A stretch of DNA of 64,000 nucleotides from Streptomyces sp. CB02414. GTDB lineage: Bacteria; Actinomycetota; Actinomycetes; Streptomycetales; Streptomycetaceae. A program made the position numbers and the translations under genes. The notes below the pieces were generated by a model. The model did not search any database. It saw nothing but the letters and a program-made list of their open reading frames with translations, and had not been told where the DNA came from. Location of the stretch: positions 248,001 to 312,000 of the forward strand of contig NZ_LIPF01000008.1 of assembly GCF_001905385.1 (NCBI RefSeq). Direction: 5' to 3'. Below are positions 20,182-28,654 of this stretch, one piece after another. Each line of letters begins with the position of its first letter. Positions within the stretch are counted from its first letter, which is position 1.

Positions 20182-22205
20182 GCGGGGACCTCCAGGGGGT
20201 CGAGCTTGTTCGCGTTCCGGATCTCGTCGACGATCCGGCCGATGATGCCGGTGATGTCGAAATCCTTCGGGGTGAAGACCGCGGCCACTCCCGCGGCCCG
20301 CAGTTCTTCGGCGTCACCGTTCGGGATGATGCCACCGGCGATCACCGGGATGTCTGTGGCACCGGCCACACGGAGCCTTTCCAGCACGTCCGGGACGAGC
20401 TGGGCGTGCGAGCCGGAGAGGATGGACAGGCCCACCGCGTGCACGTCCTCGGCGAGGGCGGCGTCCACGATCTGCTCCGGGGTGAGCCGGATGCCCTGGT
20501 AGACCACCTCGAACCCGGCGTCGCGGGCCCGCACGGCGATCTGCTCGGCGCCGTTGGAGTGGCCGTCCAGGCCGGGCTTGCCCACCAGGAAGCGCAGCTT
20601 GCCGACGCCCAGGTCCTTCGCCGTCAGCTCCACCTTGCGGCGCACCTCGGACAGGGCCGAGCCCTCCTCGGCGGCGACCGCGACCGGCGCCGAGGACACC
20701 CCGGTCGGCGCGCGGAACTCGCCGAACACCTCGCGCAGCGCCCCGGCCCACTCGCCGGTCGTGACGCCGGCGCGGGCGCACTCCAGGGTGGCCTCCATGA
20801 GGTTGTCGGTGCCCTTGGCTGCCTCCTTCAGCTTCTCCAGCGCCTTGCACGGGCGCGGGTGGTTGAAGGGCGGCTGGTAGCGGGTGTCCCGCCAGTGCTG
20901 GAGCGAGGCGACGACACGGGCCTCCACGGCCGGGTCGACCGTCTGGATGGCGGTGTCCAGGTCGGCGGTCAGCGGGTTGGGCTCGGTGCCCTCGAAGGCG
21001 TTGACACCGATGATCTTCTCGTCGCCGGACTCGATCCGGGCCCGGCGCTCGGCGTGCGAGGCGACCAGCTGCGACTTGAGGTAGCCGGACTCGACGGCCG
21101 CCATCGCGCCGCCCATCTCCTGGATGCGCTCGATCTCCGCGAACGCCTCCTCCACCAGCTCGTCGACCTTCGCCTCGACCACCTTCGAGCCCTCGAAGAG
21201 GTCGCCGTACTCCAGCAGGTCGCTCTCGTACGCCAGTACCTGCTGGATGCGCAGCGACCACTGCTGGTCCCAGGGGCGGGGCAGGCCCAGCGCCTCGTTC
21301 CAGGCCGGCAGCTGCACGGCACGCGCGCGTGCGTCCTTGGAGAGGGTGACCGCCAGCATCTCCAGCACGATCCGCTGGACGTTGTTCTCCGGCTGGGCCT
21401 CGGTCAGGCCGAGGGAGTTGACCTGGACGCCGTAGCGGAAACGGCGGCGCTTGGGGTTCTCGATGCCGTACCGCTCGCGCGTGACGCGGTCCCAGATCCG
21501 GCCGAAGGCCCGCATCTTGCACATCTCCTCGACGAAGCGGACGCCCGCGTTCACGAAGAAGGAGATGCGGCCGACCACGTCGCCCATGCGTTCCTGCGGC
21601 ACCTGGCCGCCGTCGCGCACGGCGTCGAGCACGGCGATCGCGGTGGACATCGCGTACGCGATCTCCTGCACCGGCGTGGCGCCCGCCTCCTGCAGGTGGT
21701 AGCTGCAGATGTTGATCGGGTTCCACTTCGGGATGTGGGAGACCGTGTACGCGATCATGTCGGTCGTCAGGCGGAGCGAGGGCCCCGGCGGGAAGACGTG
21801 CGTCCCGCGGGACAGGTACTCCTTGACGATGTCGTTCTGGGTCGTGCCCTGGAGCTTGGTGATGTCCGCACCCTGCTCCTCGGCGACGACCTGGTAGAGC
21901 GCCAGCAGCCACATGGCCGTGGCGTTGATGGTCATCGAGGTGTTCATCTGCTCCAGGGGGATGTCCTGGAACAGCCGGCGCATGTCACCGAGGTGCGCGA
22001 CCGGCACGCCGACCCGGCCCACCTCGCCGCGGGCGAGGACGTGGTCGGAGTCGTAGCCGGTCTGGGTCGGCAGGTCGAAGGCGACCGACAGGCCCGTCTG
22101 CCCCTTGGCGAGGTTGCGCCGGTACAGCTCGTTGGACGCCTCGGCCGTGGAGTGACCGGCGTAGGTGCGCATGAGCCACGGCCGGTCCTTCTGACGCTCA
22201 GTCAT
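20178..22205 (-). CDS. meaA: Ethylmalonyl-CoA mutase (MeaA-like, B12-dependent)
   Basis: Coenzyme-B12 mutase of 675 residues converting ethylmalonyl-CoA to methylsuccinyl-CoA. The TIM-barrel half shows SVAFDLPTQTGYDSD, NTSMTINATAMWLLALY, GTTQNDIVKEYLSRGT and NICSYHLQEAGATPVQE. The C-terminal B12 domain has the base-off motif GLDGHSNGAEQI with its DxHxxG and later SILSGSH and GGIIPNGD. The fused single-chain form and its place directly after ccr distinguish it from the two-subunit methylmalonyl-CoA mutase. MeaA proteins in Streptomyces were first named after the Methylobacterium gene. Confidence 0.93.
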   Translation of the reverse strand: MTERQKDRPWLMRTYAGHSTAEASNELYRRNLAKGQTGLSVAFDLPTQTGYDSDHVLARGEVGRVGVPVAHLGDMRRLFQDIPLEQMNTSMTINATAMWLLALYQVVAEEQGADITKLQGTTQNDIVKEYLSRGTHVFPPGPSLRLTTDMIAYTVSHIPKWNPINICSYHLQEAGATPVQEIAYAMSTAIAVLDAVRDGGQVPQERMGDVVGRISFFVNAGVRFVEEMCKMRAFGRIWDRVTRERYGIENPKRRRFRYGVQVNSLGLTEAQPENNVQRIVLEMLAVTLSKDARARAVQLPAWNEALGLPRPWDQQWSLRIQQVLAYESDLLEYGDLFEGSKVVEAKVDELVEEAFAEIERIQEMGGAMAAVESGYLKSQLVASHAERRARIESGDEKIIGVNAFEGTEPNPLTADLDTAIQTVDPAVEARVVASLQHWRDTRYQPPFNHPRPCKALEKLKEAAKGTDNLMEATLECARAGVTTGEWAGALREVFGEFRAPTGVSSAPVAVAAEEGSALSEVRRKVELTAKDLGVGKLRFLVGKPGLDGHSNGAEQIAVRARDAGFEVVYQGIRLTPEQIVDAALAEDVHAVGLSILSGSHAQLVPDVLERLRVAGATDIPVIAGGIIPNGDAEELRAAGVAAVFTPKDFDITGIIGRIVDEIRNANKLDPLEVPA

Positions 22206-22223
22206 GTGTGGCCTCCGTCGCCC

Positions 22224-23567
22224 TCAGATGTTCCGGAAGCGGTTGATGGCGTCGAGGTGCTGGGCGCGCTTCTCCTGGTCGCGCACGCCCAGGCCCTCCT
22301 CGGGTGCCAGGCACAGCACGCCGACCTTGCCCTGGTGGGCGTTGCGGTGGACGTCGTGGGCGGCCTGGCCGGTGTCCTCCAGGGAGTACACCTTGGAGAG
22401 GGTGGGGTGGATCTTGCCCTTGGCGATGAGGCGGTTGGCCTCCCAGGCCTCGCGGTAGTTGGCGAAGTGGGAGCCGATGATGCGCTTCAGGGACATCCAC
22501 AGGTAGCGGTTGTCGTACTCGTGCATGTAGCCCGAGGTGGAGGCGCAGGTGGTGATGGTGCCGCCCTTGCGGGTGACGAAGACGGAGGCGCCGAAGGTCT
22601 CGCGGCCGGGGTGCTCGAAGACGATGTCGATGTCCTCGCCGCCGGTGAGTTCGCGGATGCGCTTGCCGAAGCGCTTCCACTCCTTCGGGTCCTGGGTCTG
22701 CTCGTCCTTCCAGAACCGGTAGCCCTCGGCGCTGCGGTCGATGATCGCCTCGGCGCCCATCGACCGGCAGATGTCCGCCTTCTGCTCGCTGGAGACGACG
22801 CAGATCGGGTTGGCACCGCCGGCCAGCGCGAACTGGGTGGCGTAGGAGCCGAGTCCGCCGCTGGCGCCCCAGATGAGGACGTTGTCGCCCTGCTTCATGC
22901 CGGCGCCGTTGCGGGAGACGAGCTGGCGGTAGGCGGTGGAGTTGACCAGGCCCGGGGCGGCGGCCTCCTCCCAGCTGAGGTGGTCCGGCTTCGGCATCAG
23001 CTGGTTGGACTTGACGAGGGCGATCTCGGCGAGGCCGCCGAAGTTGGTCTCGAAGCCCCAGATGCGCTGCTCGGGGTCGAGCATCGTGTCGTTGTGGCCG
23101 TCGGACGACTCCAGCTCGACGGACAGACAGTGCGCGACGACCTCGTCACCGGGCTGCCAGGCGTTGACGCCCGGGCCGGTGCGCAGGACGACGCCCGCGA
23201 GGTCGGAGCCGATGATGTGGTACGGCAGGTCGTGGCGCTTGGCGAGGTCGTTGGTGCGGCCGTAGCGCTCCAGGAACCCGAACGTCGACAGCGGCTCGAA
23301 GATCGAGGTCCACACGGAGTTGTAGTTGACCGAGGAGGCCATGACGGCCACCAGGGCCTCGCCCGGGCCCAGCTCGGGCACCGGCACCTCGTCGAGGTGG
23401 ATCGACTTGCGCGGGTCCTTGTCGCGGGTCTCCAGGCCCGCGAACATCTCCGTCTCGTCCTTGTGCACGGTGATCGCGCGGTACGACTCGGGGATCGGCA
23501 GGGCGGCGATGTCGGCCGGCGTGGATTCGGGCGACTGGATCGCGTCCAGGATGTCCTTCACGGTCAC
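22224..23567 (-). CDS. ccr: Crotonyl-CoA carboxylase/reductase
   Basis: Key enzyme of the ethylmalonyl-CoA pathway: reductive carboxylation of crotonyl-CoA with NADPH and CO2. It also supplies ethylmalonyl- and butyryl-CoA extender units for polyketides. 447 residues and very close, from memory, to the S. collinus Ccr sequence, beginning MTVKDILDAIQS. The MDR fold is evident: YHIIGSDLAGVVLRTGPGVN, FGGLAEIALVKSNQLMPKP, AAAPGLVNSTAYRQLVS, and NADP site WGASGGLGSYATQFA. GTG start 23567 has GGAGG at 23575-23579 seven bases away. The frame extends upstream but without family similarity. First gene of a five-gene operon. Confidence 0.97.
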   Translation of the reverse strand: MTVKDILDAIQSPESTPADIAALPIPESYRAITVHKDETEMFAGLETRDKDPRKSIHLDEVPVPELGPGEALVAVMASSVNYNSVWTSIFEPLSTFGFLERYGRTNDLAKRHDLPYHIIGSDLAGVVLRTGPGVNAWQPGDEVVAHCLSVELESSDGHNDTMLDPEQRIWGFETNFGGLAEIALVKSNQLMPKPDHLSWEEAAAPGLVNSTAYRQLVSRNGAGMKQGDNVLIWGASGGLGSYATQFALAGGANPICVVSSEQKADICRSMGAEAIIDRSAEGYRFWKDEQTQDPKEWKRFGKRIRELTGGEDIDIVFEHPGRETFGASVFVTRKGGTITTCASTSGYMHEYDNRYLWMSLKRIIGSHFANYREAWEANRLIAKGKIHPTLSKVYSLEDTGQAAHDVHRNAHQGKVGVLCLAPEEGLGVRDQEKRAQHLDAINRFRNI

Positions 23568-23708
23568 GGTGTTGCCTCCGGCGAAGAGCGCCCTGAGGGA
23601 GGGGCGCTGAGGGTCACGTCGGTGCTGCTGGGAGTTGGTGTGAAAGTGCCTGTGACGCAGGCGTTCGGGCGCGCAGGGGATGAGTGCGGGGACAGCCCGG
23701 ACACCTTC

Positions 23709-23737
23709 AACGTATGACACCGCGTGTCACCCCGCAA
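23709..23737 (-). promoter_or_regulatory. ccr operon promoter with palindromic operator in the spacer
   Basis: On the minus strand, TTGCGG (23732-23737), 17 bases, TACGTT (23709-23714). The spacer contains the perfect inverted repeat TGACAC-GCG-GTGTCA (23715-23729), the size and place expected for a TetR-type repressor operator. The promoter lies about 140 bases before the ccr start. The TetR gene upstream is the obvious candidate binder. Confidence 0.55.
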
Positions 23738-23750
23738 GGCACTGAGTGCC
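23738..23750. promoter_or_regulatory. Second palindrome next to the ccr -35 box
   Basis: GGCACT-G-AGTGCC is a perfect 6-bp inverted repeat with a one-base centre, abutting the -35 element on its upstream side. It differs in sequence from the spacer palindrome, so it may bind a different regulator. Confidence 0.45.
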
Positions 23751-23849
23751 AGAAGTTCCACTCAGATGAAATCTTTACGCTACAGATGAGCGATGATCGA
23801 TCGAATGGGGGCCGGTGAGGGGAGGGAAAGGGGCGTTGACATGCAAAAA

Positions 23850-23870
23850 CGGCCACCCGGTGGGTGGCCG
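23850..23870 (-). terminator. Rho-independent terminator of tetR
   Basis: CGGCCACCC / GGGTGGCCG forms a 9-bp stem with a 3-base loop. On the minus strand it is followed by TTTTTGCAT. It lies 24 bases past the regulator stop and upstream of the ccr promoter, so tetR and the ccr operon are separate transcripts. Confidence 0.85.
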
Positions 23871-23894
23871 TCGTCACAGAGGCGAAGGGGAGGC

Positions 23895-24710
23895 TCAGCG
23901 CTCCTTGAGGGCCTGCTCGATGGTGCGCATGACCTCGTGCAGCGGTGCGTCGGTGCGCGCGACCGTCACCAGCACCTCGCCCCGCACGGAGGCCGAGGAG
24001 GCGGCCGGCCGTGCGCCGGCGGCCGTGGAGCGCCCGGCGCCGATGCCGGTGCCGAACGTCCGGCGCACGATCGCGAAGGCGTGGTCCAGCTGCGCCTCCA
24101 CGTCCCCCTGCCCGCCCGCCCTGAGCCAGCGCCGCAGCACGTGGTTGTGCGCGGTGACCACGGCCGAGGCGGCGACCTCGGCCAGCAGCGGGTCGTCGTT
24201 GGCGTCGTCGTCGTGCGCGTGCTCGTCGAAGTGGCCGAGGAGATAGCGGGTGAACAGACGCTCGTAGCGGGCCACCGAGGCGATTTCGGCCTCGCGCAGG
24301 GTGGGCACCTCGCGGGTCAGCTTGTAGCGGGCGACCGAGATCTCCGGCCGGGCCGCGTACATCTTCATGACTTCCTTGATGCCGCGGCACACCGTGTCGA
24401 GCGGGTGCTCGTGCGCGGGCGCGGCGTTGAGCACGGCCTCCGCGCGGACCAGGGTGTCGTCGTGGTCCGGGAAGATCGCCTCTTCCTTGGAGCGGAAGTG
24501 CCGGAAGAAGGTACGGCGCGCGACCCCTGCCCGGGCCGCGATCTCGTCGACGGTGGTCGCCTCGTACCCCTTGGTCGCGAACAGCTCCATCGCCGCCGCC
24601 GCCAGTTCCCGGCGCATTTTGAGCCGCTGGGCGGCGGCTCGGCTGCCGGCCGCGCTCTCCGGCGCGTCGGGCGTGGCTGGTGTACGTGAGGACTTGGCGG
24701 GCTGGGACAT
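23895..24710 (-). CDS. TetR-family transcriptional regulator
   Basis: 271 residues from ATG 24710 (MSQPAKSSRT). After a Ser/Ala/Pro-rich lead, a TetR DNA-binding domain is clear: RRELAAAAMELFATKGYEAT, TVDEIAARAGVARRTFFRHF and RSKEEAIFPDHDDTL. The C-terminal ligand domain is alpha-helical without an assignable ligand. An ATG at 24728 would add six residues; the frame further upstream is proline/glycine junk that overlaps the next gene and is not used. It sits between the ccr operon and the hydroxyacyl-CoA dehydrogenase, so acyl-CoA responsive control of this cluster is a reasonable inference. Confidence 0.9.
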   Translation of the reverse strand: MSQPAKSSRTPATPDAPESAAGSRAAAQRLKMRRELAAAAMELFATKGYEATTVDEIAARAGVARRTFFRHFRSKEEAIFPDHDDTLVRAEAVLNAAPAHEHPLDTVCRGIKEVMKMYAARPEISVARYKLTREVPTLREAEIASVARYERLFTRYLLGHFDEHAHDDDANDDPLLAEVAASAVVTAHNHVLRRWLRAGGQGDVEAQLDHAFAIVRRTFGTGIGAGRSTAAGARPAASSASVRGEVLVTVARTDAPLHEVMRTIEQALKER

Positions 24711-24759
24711 GCCATGAACGTACTGCATGCGCCCGCAATCATGCGCGTGACCGGGGATT

Positions 24760-24782
24760 CCCCCGCCCGCGGAGGGCGGGGG
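24760..24782. terminator. GC-rich hairpin after the hydroxyacyl-CoA dehydrogenase gene
   Basis: CCCCCGCCC / GGGCGGGGG, 9-bp stem, loop GCGGA, within a GC-rich repeat patch (24756-24850, repeated GGGGAGACCCGGCCGG-like units). No U-run follows on either strand, so it would be a weak or factor-assisted terminator for the gene ending at 24895. Confidence 0.4.
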
Positions 24783-24894
24783 AGACCCGGCCGGGGGCGG
24801 CGGGGGAGACCCTGCCCGGCCGGGCGTGGGGAACCCGGCCGGGTCGAGCAGCCCGCCCCAGTCTTCCTCGGTACGGAACCAGTCGCCCACTCCC

Positions 24895-26700
24895 TCAGCG
24901 GCGGGCATACTCGCGGAAGCCGCGGCCCGTCTTGCGGCCGAGGCAGCCCGCGGCCACCAGGTGCTCGAGCAGCGGCGCCGGGGCCAGGCCCGGGTCGCGG
25001 AACTCGCGGTGCAGCACCTTCTCGATGGCGAGCGAGACGTCCAGCCCGACCACGTCCAGCAGCTCGAAGGGGCCCATCGGGTAGCCGCCGCCCAGCTTCA
25101 TCGCCGCGTCGATGTCGTCGAGCGTCGCGTAGTGCTCCTGGACCATCTTCACCGCGTTGTTGAGGTACGGGAACAGCAGCGCGTTCACGATGAACCCGGC
25201 CCGGTCGCCGCAGTCCACGGCGTGCTTGCGGATCTTCGCGCAGACCTCCCGGACGGTGGCGTGCACGTCGTCCGCCGTCAGCACCGTGCGGACCACCTCG
25301 ACCAGCTTCATGGCCGGCGCCGGGTTGAAGAAGTGCATTCCGATGACGTCCTGCGGGCGCGAGGTGGCGCGGGCGCAGGCGACGACGGGCAGCGAGGAGG
25401 TGGTGGTGGCCAGCACCGCGCCGGGCTTGCAGACCTTGTCCAGGGTCGCGAACAGCTGCCGCTTGACCTCCAGGTCCTCGGCGACCGCCTCCACCGCCAG
25501 GTCCACGTCGGCGAAGTCGTCGTAGGTGCCCGTCGGCGTGATCAGCTCCAGCGTCCGCGCGGCGGCCTCGGCGGTCAGCCGGCCCTTGTCCACGCTGCGG
25601 GCCAGGGACTTCCCGATGCGGGCCTTGGCCGTCTGCGCCTTCTCCACGCTGCGGGCGGCGAGGACCACCGCGTAGCCGGCCTTGGCGAACACCTCGGCGA
25701 TGCCGGACGCCATGGTGCCCGAACCGGCGACGCCCACGGCGCGGACGGGACGCCCGGGGACCTCCGTGCCCCCCGTGCCCGGGGTCAGGGCGTCCGGCAC
25801 CACGACCGCGCTGCCGGGCGCCTCGTACGTGTAGAAGCCGCGCCCGGCCTTGCGTCCCGTCAGGCCCGCCTCGCTGAGCTGCCGCAGGATCGGCGCCGGC
25901 GCGTGCAGACGGTCGTGGGAGGCGGCGTACATGGCCTCCAGGACGGTACGGGCGGTGTCCACGCCGATCAGGTCCAGCAGGGCCAGCGGGCCCATCGGCA
26001 GCCCGCAGCCGAGCCGCATCGCCGCGTCGATGTCCTCGCGCGAGGCGTAGTTCGCCTCGTACATCGCCGCCGCCTGGTTCAGGTACCCGAACAGCAGCCC
26101 GTCGGCGACGAACCCGGGCCGGTCACCGACCGCGACGGGCTCCTTGCCGAGGTCCAGGGCGAGATGGGTGACCGCGGTGACGGCGCCCGGCGCGGTCAGC
26201 ACCGAGGAGACGACCTCCACCAGCTTCATCGCCGGCGCCGGGTTGAAGAAGTGCAGGCCCAGAACCCGCTCCGGGCGGGCCGAGTCGGCGGCCAGCCGGG
26301 TCACGGACAGCGCGTTGGTGCCGGTCGCCAGGATCGTCTCGGGGCGCACGATCCCGTCCAGCTCCCGGAAGATCTGCTGCTTGATCTCGTACGACTCCGG
26401 GGCCACCTCGATCACCAGGTCGGCGTCGGCCGCCGCCGCCAGGTCGGTCGAGGTGCGGACGCGGGCCAGGGCGTCGGCGCGTTCCTGTGCCGTGAGGCGT
26501 CCGCGCTCGACGGCACGGGCGGTGGAGGCTTCCAGCGCGGCGAGGGCCGTAGCGGCCTGCGCCTCACCGACGTCGATACCGACGACGTCGCGGCCGGCCC
26601 TGGCGAGCACTTCGGCGATGCCGGTGCCCATCGTGCCGAGGCCGACGACGGCTATGGTCCGCAGCGGGGACAGAGGGGTGTCGGACAGGGGAGTGGCCAT
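24895..26700 (-). CDS. Tandem 3-hydroxyacyl-CoA dehydrogenase (two fused HADH modules)
   Basis: NAD-dependent oxidation/reduction at the 3-hydroxyacyl-CoA level. 601 residues contain two full HADH modules. Module 1 (~14-300) has the Rossmann motif GLGTMGTG and HFFNPAPAMKLVEVV. Module 2 (~320-601) has GSGTMASG and the same HFFNP block. Module 2 keeps the catalytic TSS and Asn (GFIVNALL). Module 1 has TNA and Asp (GFVADGLL) at those places, so it may be weak or non-catalytic. Next to the ccr operon it could supply (S)-3-hydroxybutyryl-CoA from acetoacetyl-CoA. PaaH-like phenylacetate or fatty-acid roles are alternatives. Start ATG 26700. Confidence 0.92.
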   Translation of the reverse strand: MATPLSDTPLSPLRTIAVVGLGTMGTGIAEVLARAGRDVVGIDVGEAQAATALAALEASTARAVERGRLTAQERADALARVRTSTDLAAAADADLVIEVAPESYEIKQQIFRELDGIVRPETILATGTNALSVTRLAADSARPERVLGLHFFNPAPAMKLVEVVSSVLTAPGAVTAVTHLALDLGKEPVAVGDRPGFVADGLLFGYLNQAAAMYEANYASREDIDAAMRLGCGLPMGPLALLDLIGVDTARTVLEAMYAASHDRLHAPAPILRQLSEAGLTGRKAGRGFYTYEAPGSAVVVPDALTPGTGGTEVPGRPVRAVGVAGSGTMASGIAEVFAKAGYAVVLAARSVEKAQTAKARIGKSLARSVDKGRLTAEAAARTLELITPTGTYDDFADVDLAVEAVAEDLEVKRQLFATLDKVCKPGAVLATTTSSLPVVACARATSRPQDVIGMHFFNPAPAMKLVEVVRTVLTADDVHATVREVCAKIRKHAVDCGDRAGFIVNALLFPYLNNAVKMVQEHYATLDDIDAAMKLGGGYPMGPFELLDVVGLDVSLAIEKVLHREFRDPGLAPAPLLEHLVAAGCLGRKTGRGFREYARR

Positions 26701-27088
26701 CGCGGGACTCCAGGAATGAGGGTGACGACGGGAACACGCCCGGGTGCGCCGAGGGGCGCACCGGGTGCGTGTGGGAGGAAGTGCGGGTGTTGCCGGGCCG
26801 ACTCGCGCACACGCCCGGTGCCGACGCGGGGGGCGTGCACACGCCCGCCCGGCGGCGGTTGCCGACCGGCCCTGTCCCGAGGCCGAGTCGCACTGCGGTA
26901 CCCGAGGATCAGGTACCGAACCGACTGCTCTGCCACCTCACGCCGGCCGCGTCACCAGACCGTCGTGAGGAGTTGTGCGAGTGGGTGACTCGCTCGTCTG
27001 AGATTAACTCGCGGGTAACGAGCGCGCCAGCCCCCGGTGTTCGTGATGTACGTCCCAAGGGTGCTGTGACGCCCCTAACCTCGGTGTC
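26701..27088. other. Divergent intergenic region rich in inverted repeats (388 bases)
   Basis: Separates the HADH gene from the HEAT-repeat gene. Visible: GGTGCGCC-GAGG-GGCGCACC (26743-26762), GCGAGT-GGGTG-ACTCGC (26977-26993) and CGCTCGT-N20-ACGAGCG (26991-27024). The latter part (26970-27030) is AT-richer and probably contains the plus-strand promoter. No gene, RNA or repeat family recognised. Confidence 0.5.
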
Positions 27089-27682
27089 ATGGACGAAGAG
27101 TTGCGAGCGCTCACTGAGCGTTTACGGGCCGAGTCGGCGGCATCGGGTGTGCCGGGCGCCCCGGCGGCGTACGCACGTCTGGTGGCGACCGGGGACCGGG
27201 ACGAGCTGGCGGCGGTGCTCACCGAGCCGGGGCAGCCGCTGTGGGCGCGGGAACTGGCGGCGTTCCGGCTGGGCATGGCGGGGGACCGGCGGGCCTTCGA
27301 GTCCCTCGTGCTGCTCCTCAACCACCGCGACCCGCCGCGCTGCGCCTCGGCCGCCCACGCCCTCGCCCGTCTCGGCGACCCCCGCACCGCCCGCGCCGCC
27401 GCCGCCCTCGCCACCAACGAACTCCGGGTCGCCTACGCCCTGCACCCGGTACGGCTGCTGGTCGAGCTGCGGGCCCCCGAGTCGGTGCCCGCCCTGATCA
27501 CCACGCTGCAACGGCGGCTGCGCCCGCACGACCCGTACCGGCGCGTGGCCCTCGCCTGCGTCGAAGGGCTCGGCGCGCTCGGCGACGACCGGGCCGCACC
27601 CGTCCTGAACGACGCCCTGGCCCACCCCGCACTGGCCCAGGCGGCGGTGCGGGCGCTGGCGCGGATCCCGGGGCAGCGGTGA
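27089..27682 (+). CDS. HEAT-repeat protein
   Basis: 197 residues made almost wholly of paired helices in HEAT-like units: LWARELAAFRLGMAGDRRAFESLVLLL, CASAAHALARLGDPRTARAAAAL, and VALACVEGLGALGDDRAAPVLNDAL (the parts around these). This fold usually serves as a protein-binding scaffold; no catalytic site is seen. ATG 27089. It ends four bases before the convergent acetyltransferase gene, with no terminator between. Specific partner unknown. Confidence 0.82.
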   Translation: MDEELRALTERLRAESAASGVPGAPAAYARLVATGDRDELAAVLTEPGQPLWARELAAFRLGMAGDRRAFESLVLLLNHRDPPRCASAAHALARLGDPRTARAAAALATNELRVAYALHPVRLLVELRAPESVPALITTLQRRLRPHDPYRRVALACVEGLGALGDDRAAPVLNDALAHPALAQAAVRALARIPGQR

Positions 27683-27686
27683 GCCG

Positions 27687-28220
27687 TCAGCCGGGCAGGG
27701 CCCTGGCGTACCGCACCTCGGGCACCACCGCCCCGGCGACCTCGAAGGGCTCCTCGGCGCCGTCCGCGCGGAAACCCGCCCGCTCGTAGAAGCGCCGGGC
27801 GCGGGCGTTGCCCTCGACCACCCACAGGAGCATGCGCCCGTGTCCGGCCTCCGCGCACCGGCGCACCGACTCCCGCAGCAGGGCCCGCCCGACGCCGGTG
27901 CCGAAGCGTGCGGCGTCCACGTACAGCGCGTACAACTCCGCGTCCTCGGTACGCAGTTCCCCGTCCCGGTACGGACCGTGGCAGGCCCAGCCGACGACCT
28001 CGCCGCCCTCCTCCTCGGCGACCAGGTTCACCATGTCGCCCGGGGTCCGGGCGAAGAGCGCGCGGCGCCGCCCGGCGTCCTCGGCGGCGTCGAGCCCGTC
28101 GAGGTACGACTGCGGCATGAGGCCGCGGTAGGCGGTGCGCCAGCCCCGGACGCGGATGTCGGACACGCGGTCGCAGTCCGCGAGCGTCATCTCCCGTACC
28201 AGGAGCCCGTTCCCGCTCAC
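27687..28220 (-). CDS. GNAT-family N-acetyltransferase
   Basis: 177 residues. The acetyl-CoA fold shows VREMTLADCDRVSDIRVRGW at the N terminus, YALYVDAARFGTGVGRALL (the R/Q-x-x-G-x-G/A loop), then LWVVEGNARARRFYERAGF and a final VRYARAL strand. Substrate unknown. GTG start 28220 overlaps the RidA stop by 4 bases (GTGA), which fixes this start over the longer open frame. Confidence 0.88.
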   Translation of the reverse strand: MSGNGLLVREMTLADCDRVSDIRVRGWRTAYRGLMPQSYLDGLDAAEDAGRRRALFARTPGDMVNLVAEEEGGEVVGWACHGPYRDGELRTEDAELYALYVDAARFGTGVGRALLRESVRRCAEAGHGRMLLWVVEGNARARRFYERAGFRADGAEEPFEVAGAVVPEVRYARALPG

Positions 28221-28615
28221 GAGGACACGACCGCGAACGCCTCGATCTCCATCAGGAACTCCGGCCGGACCAGCGCCGCGACCTGTACCGCGGAGGCGGC
28301 GGGCAGGCGGTCGTCGGGTATGTGCTCGGCGCGCGCCGCGCGGATCGCGGACATGTGCGCCATGTCCGTGACGAAGAAGGTCAGCTTCACCACGTCGTCG
28401 AAGGTCGCTCCGGCCGCCGCCAGGCACCGGCGCAGGTTCTCGAAGACCTGGCGGGCCTGGGCCGCGGCGTCGCCGGCACCGACCGGCTCGCCGTCCTCGT
28501 CCAGGGCGAGCTGACCTGAGACGGCCACGAACCGTCCGGTGCCGAGGACGACATGGGTGTACTGGGCGGCGGGCGCGACGCCTTCGGGGGCGGAGATCCT
28601 GGTCAGCTCACTCAT
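28217..28615 (-). CDS. RidA/YjgF-family protein (enamine/imine deaminase family)
   Basis: 132 residues of the RidA fold: VSGQLALDEDGEPVGAGD, ARQVFENLRRCLAAAG, VVKLTFFVTDMAHMSAI, and RLPAASAVQVAALVRPEFLMEIEAFAV. The Arg that binds the substrate carboxylate in active RidA corresponds to the VRPEFLMEIEA segment. Members deaminate reactive enamines, but many paralogues have other roles, so the activity is uncertain. ATG 28615 (MSELTR) chosen over 28633. Confidence 0.87.
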   Translation of the reverse strand: MSELTRISAPEGVAPAAQYTHVVLGTGRFVAVSGQLALDEDGEPVGAGDAAAQARQVFENLRRCLAAAGATFDDVVKLTFFVTDMAHMSAIRAARAEHIPDDRLPAASAVQVAALVRPEFLMEIEAFAVVSS

Positions 28616-28654
28616 GCCCCCATGGTGGACCATGGCACTGACAACGCCCCGGCA

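Larger units (their letters stand above)
23568..23894. other. ccr leader and tetR 3' region (327 bases without a gene)
   Basis: Holds the candidate ccr promoter with its internal palindrome (23709-23737), a second palindrome (23738-23750), an AT-richer patch (23751-23800) and the terminator of the upstream tetR gene (23850-23870). The predicted ccr leader would be about 135 bases long. No small gene with a ribosome site was seen. Confidence 0.6.

Noticed and set aside
23568-23720. Longer Ccr protein starting at 23720
   Set aside because: The extra 51 residues have no similarity to Ccr, they overlap the predicted promoter, and GTG 23567 has a strong ribosome site.
24711-24908. Longer TetR protein starting at 24908
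   Set aside because: The extension is Pro/Gly-rich, overlaps the HADH gene end and precedes the normal start of similarity.
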